This document shows, in pieces, positions 5,356-8,254 of a stretch of DNA of 8,254 nt. Location of the stretch: positions 1 to 8,254 of the forward strand of contig JAKAHL010000071.1 of assembly GCA_021815005.1 (NCBI GenBank). The letters run 5' to 3'. This DNA is from Chloroflexota bacterium (GTDB taxonomy: Bacteria > Chloroflexota > Limnocylindria > Limnocylindrales > CSP1-4). Below the pieces are notes generated by a model. That model had not been told where the DNA came from. It was given only the letters and a program-made list of their open reading frames with translations, and ran no database searches. The position numbers and the translations under genes were made by a program. Every line of letters begins with the position of its first letter. Position 1 is the stretch's first letter.

Positions 5356-5414
5356 CACGGGCGACATCGCGCGCACGGGCGACGTCGCGTGCCGGGCGAC
5401 GGCCGCGTGCCGGG
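5356..5414. repeat. Degenerate tandem repeat of about 18 bp in the vsr/reductase intergenic region
   Basis: Units of the form CACGGGCGACATCGCGCG recur at 5356, 5374 and 5391 with drift and one single-base length change, and a partial fourth unit follows near 5409. The shared core GGGCGAC occurs at 5359, 5377 and 5394. It fills most of the space between two divergent promoter-like boxes, so it could be a protein-binding array or merely slippage-derived sequence. Confidence 0.55.
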
Positions 5415-5478
5415 CTGCCGGTCCGCCCCGCCCGTCGGTGGCCGGACTGCCTCCGAGGCCCGGATCGCCGGCTCGGCC

Positions 5479-5484
5479 TAGACT
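5479..5484 (+). promoter_or_regulatory. -10-like box of the aldo/keto reductase gene, leaderless arrangement
   Basis: TAGACT is followed by 7 bases and then ATG (5492). No Shine-Dalgarno sequence precedes the start, so initiation is probably leaderless. The hexamer is identical to the box proposed before the pterin-type methyltransferase gene. No convincing -35 box is visible. Confidence 0.5.
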
Positions 5485-5491
5485 CGACCCC

Positions 5492-6418
5492 ATGCGGTAC
5501 ATCGAGGTGGACGGCCTCCGCGTCTCGCGGATCGGCCTGGGGACGTGGCAGTTCGGCTCCCGCGAGTGGGGCTACGGCGAGCAGTACGCGGCCGAGACGG
5601 CGCCGGCGCTGCTCCGGCGTGCGATCGAGCTCGGGATCACGATGATCGACACCGCCGAGGCGTATGGCCCGGCGCGGTCCGAGGCGATCATCGGCGACGA
5701 GCTCGGCGGCCTCACCGACGGCCAGCGCGCCGGGCTCACCGTCGCCACCAAGCTGATGCCAATCGCCCCCGCCGAGCGTGTCGTCGCCTGGGAGTGCGCC
5801 GGCAGCCGTCGTCGGCTGCGGGTGGACGCGCTCGATCTCTACTACATCCACTGGCCCAACCCGTTCGTCTCGCCGCGCCGGGTGGGCCAGGCCGTGCGGC
5901 CGCTCCTGCGCGACGGCCTCGTCCGGCGGTTCGGGGTCAGCAACCACTCCATCGCGCAGTGGCAGGCGTTTGAGCAGGGCCTCCACGCCAGGGCCATCGC
6001 CAACCAGGTGCGGTTCAGCCTGGTGGCGCCCGGGCCGGCGTCGGACCTGGTGCCGTACGCGGCCGAGCACCAGCGGCTGATCGTGGCCTACTCGCCGATC
6101 GGGCAGGGGCTCCTGGCCGGGCGGCCCCTGGCGTCGCTGCCGCTCGCCAGGCGCGCGCAGTTCCGCGGCAGGCAGGCCGAGGGGTCCGCGCTGGCACTCA
6201 CGCGCCTGCAGCAGGCGGTCGCCGAGATCGCCACGGGCCACGGGGCCACGCCGGCCCAGGTGGCGCTCGCGTGGGTGGTCTCGCACCCCAACACGATCGC
6301 CATCCCGGGCGCGCGCAACGTCCGGCAGCTGGAGCTCAACGCGGCGGCCGCCGACCTCGAACTGTCGGAGGATGAGCTCGCCCGGCTTGCCGCGCTCGCC
6401 GCTGCGCTGGGCCGGTGA
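5492..6418 (+). CDS. Aldo/keto reductase
   Basis: A 308-residue NADPH-dependent oxidoreductase of the AKR (beta/alpha)8 family, which reduces aldehydes or ketones. The catalytic tetrad is complete: D53 and Y58 (MIDTAEAYG), K87 (VATKLMP) and H120 (LYYIHWPNP). Cofactor-binding segments are present: GVSNHS (148-153), NQVRFSL (171-177), AYSPIGQGLLAGR (199-211) and IPGARNVRQLELN (271-283). The N-terminus VDGLRVSRIGLGTWQFG is canonical and begins at the ATG chosen, which has a TAGACT box 7 bases upstream. Longer in-frame starts would run through repeat DNA and are rejected. The segment before the active-site His reads ECAGSRRRLRVDALDLYYIH, where the family usually has SLRRLG-type spacing; a small oddity, not a defect. 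The substrate is unknown and the neighbours give no clue. Confidence 0.93.
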   Translation: MRYIEVDGLRVSRIGLGTWQFGSREWGYGEQYAAETAPALLRRAIELGITMIDTAEAYGPARSEAIIGDELGGLTDGQRAGLTVATKLMPIAPAERVVAWECAGSRRRLRVDALDLYYIHWPNPFVSPRRVGQAVRPLLRDGLVRRFGVSNHSIAQWQAFEQGLHARAIANQVRFSLVAPGPASDLVPYAAEHQRLIVAYSPIGQGLLAGRPLASLPLARRAQFRGRQAEGSALALTRLQQAVAEIATGHGATPAQVALAWVVSHPNTIAIPGARNVRQLELNAAAADLELSEDELARLAALAAALGR

Positions 6419-6422
6419 CGCT

Positions 6423-6438
6423 CGCGGCCGGACCCGCG
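6423..6438 (+). terminator. Weak hairpin after the aldo/keto reductase gene
   Basis: CGCGG (6423-6427) and CCGCG (6434-6438) form a 5-bp stem with a 6-base loop, 4 bases after the stop codon. There is no T-run. It may limit read-through into the helicase gene, which has its own -10-like box. Confidence 0.25.
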
Positions 6439-6476
6439 GCGAGGCAGGCCGTGAGGTCCCGGTGAGCGGCCGCTGC

Positions 6477-6482
6477 TAGCCT
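6477..6482 (+). promoter_or_regulatory. -10-like box of the UvrD2-like helicase gene, leaderless arrangement
   Basis: TAGCCT is followed by 6 bases and then the GTG start at 6489. No Shine-Dalgarno sequence lies before the GTG. The geometry matches the boxes before vsr and the aldo/keto reductase gene. Confidence 0.45.
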
Positions 6483-6488
6483 TCCGGC

Positions 6489-8254
6489 GTGCCCCGACTC
6501 GACCCCGACCACCTCCTGGCGGACCTGGACCCCGAGCAGCGCGAGGCTGTGCTCGCCGTTCGCGGGCCGGTCGCCATCCTCGCCGGCGCGGGCTCGGGCA
6601 AGACCCGTGTCGTCAGTCGCCGGGCCGCCTACGCCGTTGCCACGGGCGCCGTCGGGCCGGGTCAGGTCCTGATCGTCACGTTCACGGACAAGGCCGCGGG
6701 CGAGATGGCAGAGCGGCTGCGCGGACTCGGACTCCCCGGGGTGACGGCCCGGACCTTCCATGCCCAGGCGCTGAGCCAGCTGCGCCACTTCTGGCCGGCC
6801 CGCCACGACGGCGAGCCGCTGCCGGACCTGCTCGCCTCCAAGCTGCCGATCGTGGGCCCGCTCGTCCGGCAGCTCCCCGGCCACTACCGGTTCGCGCCCG
6901 CCAAGGACCTCGCGGACGAGATCGAATGGGCCAAGTCGCGCCGCGTGCCGCCGCACGGGTATCCGGCCGCCGCCGACGCGGCCGGTCGCGAGCCGCCGAT
7001 CCCCGCGGATTTGGTGGAGCGGGTGTACGCCGGCTATGAGCGGATGAGGACGCGGGCGGGGCGGATCGACTTCGACGACCTGCTGCTCGAGGCGGTCGGG
7101 CTGCTTGAGGCCGACGAGGCGGCGGCTGCGCTGGTGCGCGCCCGCAAGTCCTGGTTCAGCGTGGACGAGTACCAGGACACCAGCCCCCTGGCCCAGCGTC
7201 TCCTGGAGCTGTGGCTGGGCGAGCGGGACGACCTGTGCGTCGTGGGCGACGAGGACCAGACGATCTACACGTTCACGGGCGCCACGTCGTCGTTTCTCAC
7301 CGCGTTCGCGCAGCGCTGGCCGGGCGCCCGCGAGATCGCGCTCGTGCGCAACTACCGCTCGACGCCGCAGGTCCTCGCGGTGGCGAACCGGCTGCTCGCG
7401 GGCGAGGGTCGAGCCAAGCGCCTCGTCGCCACGCGACGTGACGGCCCGGTCCCGGCCATCGCGCGCCACGCCACCGCCGGGGATGAGCTCGACGCGCTCA
7501 TCGGGTGGGTCCGGGCCCGCACGGCGGCGGGTACCGTCCCGGCGGAGATCGCCGTGCTCGTGCGTGTCAACGCCCAGCTGGCCCCGATCGAGGCGGCGCT
7601 CACGCGGGCAGGCATCCCGTACCAGGTGCGCGGCGTTCCCTTCTACGAGCGGCCCGAGGTCCGGGGCGCAATCGCGGCGCTGCGCCGGATCGCCGGGTCG
7701 TCGGGTCGGCTGGCGCGCCTGCGTGGGCGGGACCTCGCGGCCGAGGTCGAGGTCCGCTGGCGCCGGGACCTGGGGCTCGAGGATGACGAGGCGGCGGCCC
7801 GCCAGCACGGTGACGAGGCGCGGGAGCGGCAGGCCTCGCTGGACACGCTGCTCGCGATCGTTGACGGCCTGCTCGACGCGGACCCCGCGGCGGACGCCAC
7901 CAACGTGCTCGCGGACCTGGAGGCGCGGGCGGCGGGCGAGCGGGACGGGGCGGGGGAGGGCGTCAACCTGCTCACCTTCCACCGGGCGAAGGGCCTCGAG
8001 TGGGACGCCGTGGCGCTGCCGTCCCTCGAGGAGGGGCTGCTGCCGATCCGCCAGGCGGGCGAGGAGCCGACGGCGCTGGCGGAGGAGCGCCGCCTCCTGT
8101 ACGTCGGGATCACCCGCGCCCGTGAGCACCTGCTGCTCTCCTGGGCGGAGACCCGGCCCGGTCGCTCGGGCGGCGATGCCCGTCGGCGTCCGAGCCGGTA
8201 CCTCGCCGCGCTTCGCCCGCCGCCGGCCGCCCGCGCCGCGCCGGCGGCACGCCC
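6489..8254 (+). CDS. uvrD2: UvrD2-like superfamily 1 DNA helicase, 3' end beyond the window
   Basis: The frame opens at GTG and stays open for 588 codons to the window edge. It is an ATP-driven 3'-5' DNA helicase of the UvrD/Rep class. Motifs appear in order: LDPEQREAVLA (Q motif), AGAGSGKT (Walker A, 32-39), VTFTDKAAGEM (Ia, about 63-73) and IDFDDLLL. VDEYQD (Walker B, 225-230), VGDEDQTIYTFTGA (III, from 252) and LVRNYRSTPQVL (IV, from 286) follow, then TFHRAKGLEWDAV (V, from 496) and EERRLLYVGITRARE (VI, 532-546). GEIEWAK-like and LDFDDLL-like stretches, plus the SWAETRPGRSGG...RRPSRYL tail after motif VI, closely resemble mycobacterial UvrD2 as I recall it. That protein (about 700 residues) continues with a four-cysteine motif and an HRDC domain, so roughly 100 residues probably lie beyond the window. 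The GTG start is supported by the TAGCCT box 6 bases upstream. Its role is DNA repair and genome maintenance; no partner gene is adjacent. Confidence 0.92.
   Translation, partial: MPRLDPDHLLADLDPEQREAVLAVRGPVAILAGAGSGKTRVVSRRAAYAVATGAVGPGQVLIVTFTDKAAGEMAERLRGLGLPGVTARTFHAQALSQLRHFWPARHDGEPLPDLLASKLPIVGPLVRQLPGHYRFAPAKDLADEIEWAKSRRVPPHGYPAAADAAGREPPIPADLVERVYAGYERMRTRAGRIDFDDLLLEAVGLLEADEAAAALVRARKSWFSVDEYQDTSPLAQRLLELWLGERDDLCVVGDEDQTIYTFTGATSSFLTAFAQRWPGAREIALVRNYRSTPQVLAVANRLLAGEGRAKRLVATRRDGPVPAIARHATAGDELDALIGWVRARTAAGTVPAEIAVLVRVNAQLAPIEAALTRAGIPYQVRGVPFYERPEVRGAIAALRRIAGSSGRLARLRGRDLAAEVEVRWRRDLGLEDDEAAARQHGDEARERQASLDTLLAIVDGLLDADPAADATNVLADLEARAAGERDGAGEGVNLLTFHRAKGLEWDAVALPSLEEGLLPIRQAGEEPTALAEERRLLYVGITRAREHLLLSWAETRPGRSGGDARRRPSRYLAALRPPPAARAAPAAR

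Noticed and set aside
5306..5491. N-terminal extension of the aldo/keto reductase from 5306
   Set aside because: It would overlap the start of the divergent vsr gene and encode repeat-derived residues. The family N-terminus begins exactly at the ATG at 5492.
4147..5502. A 451-codon minus-strand frame spanning the SIMPL and vsr genes
   Set aside because: It overlaps both genes in another frame and has a His/Arg/Gly/Pro-rich composition without domains.
6336..8129. A 597-codon open frame antisense to the helicase gene
   Set aside because: The sense strand encodes every UvrD helicase motif in order. The antisense product is low-complexity and matches no family I recognise.
1..8254. Mobile element, phage or defence island
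   Set aside because: No transposase, integrase, terminal repeats or restriction genes were seen. Vsr alone is not evidence for an island, and base composition is even across the window by eye.

Overview
The window is very GC-rich, with codon third positions almost entirely G or C. Start codons include GTG as well as ATG. Several promoters look like a bare TANNNT box placed 6-7 bases before the start codon, the arrangement of leaderless genes. Together with an actinobacterial-style UvrD2 helicase and Vsr endonuclease, this suggests a high-GC Actinomycetota-like organism. A high-GC Chloroflexota lineage cannot be excluded from the sequence alone. No RNA gene, CRISPR array, insertion sequence or phage gene is visible.

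Left part (1-2796, + strand): a corrinoid-dependent methyl-transfer cluster. It holds the last 39 residues of a B12-binding corrinoid protein, then a complete uroporphyrinogen-decarboxylase-like (UROD-fold) methyltransferase, then a dihydropteroate-synthase-fold protein of the pterin-dependent corrinoid methyltransferase type. The natural reading is a three-component route. A methyl group is taken from a methylated substrate of unknown identity, carried on the corrinoid protein, and handed to tetrahydrofolate. A 261-base gap separates the second and third genes. It contains a hairpin just after the second gene, a promoter-like element enclosing a perfect LacI-type palindrome, a strong leader hairpin, a 15-bp tandem repeat and a Shine-Dalgarno site that resembles a B12 box. 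The third gene therefore probably has its own regulated promoter.

Middle part (2797-5315, - strand): a strong hairpin separates the convergent cluster from three leftward genes. Reading leftward from 5315 these are a Vsr mismatch endonuclease, an exported SIMPL-domain (DUF541) protein, and an extended short-chain dehydrogenase/epimerase. The gaps carry GC-rich repeats and hairpins, so these three need not form one operon.

Right part (5316-8254, + strand): after a 176-base divergent intergenic region comes an aldo/keto reductase with the full catalytic tetrad. It is followed by a UvrD2-like superfamily 1 DNA helicase that runs off the window after all its helicase motifs. Vsr and UvrD2 are DNA-repair genes; the reductase between them has no obvious link to either.

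The most interesting region is the corrinoid methyl-transfer cluster and the dense regulatory gap at 1459-1719. Everything to the right looks like ordinary chromosomal gene content.
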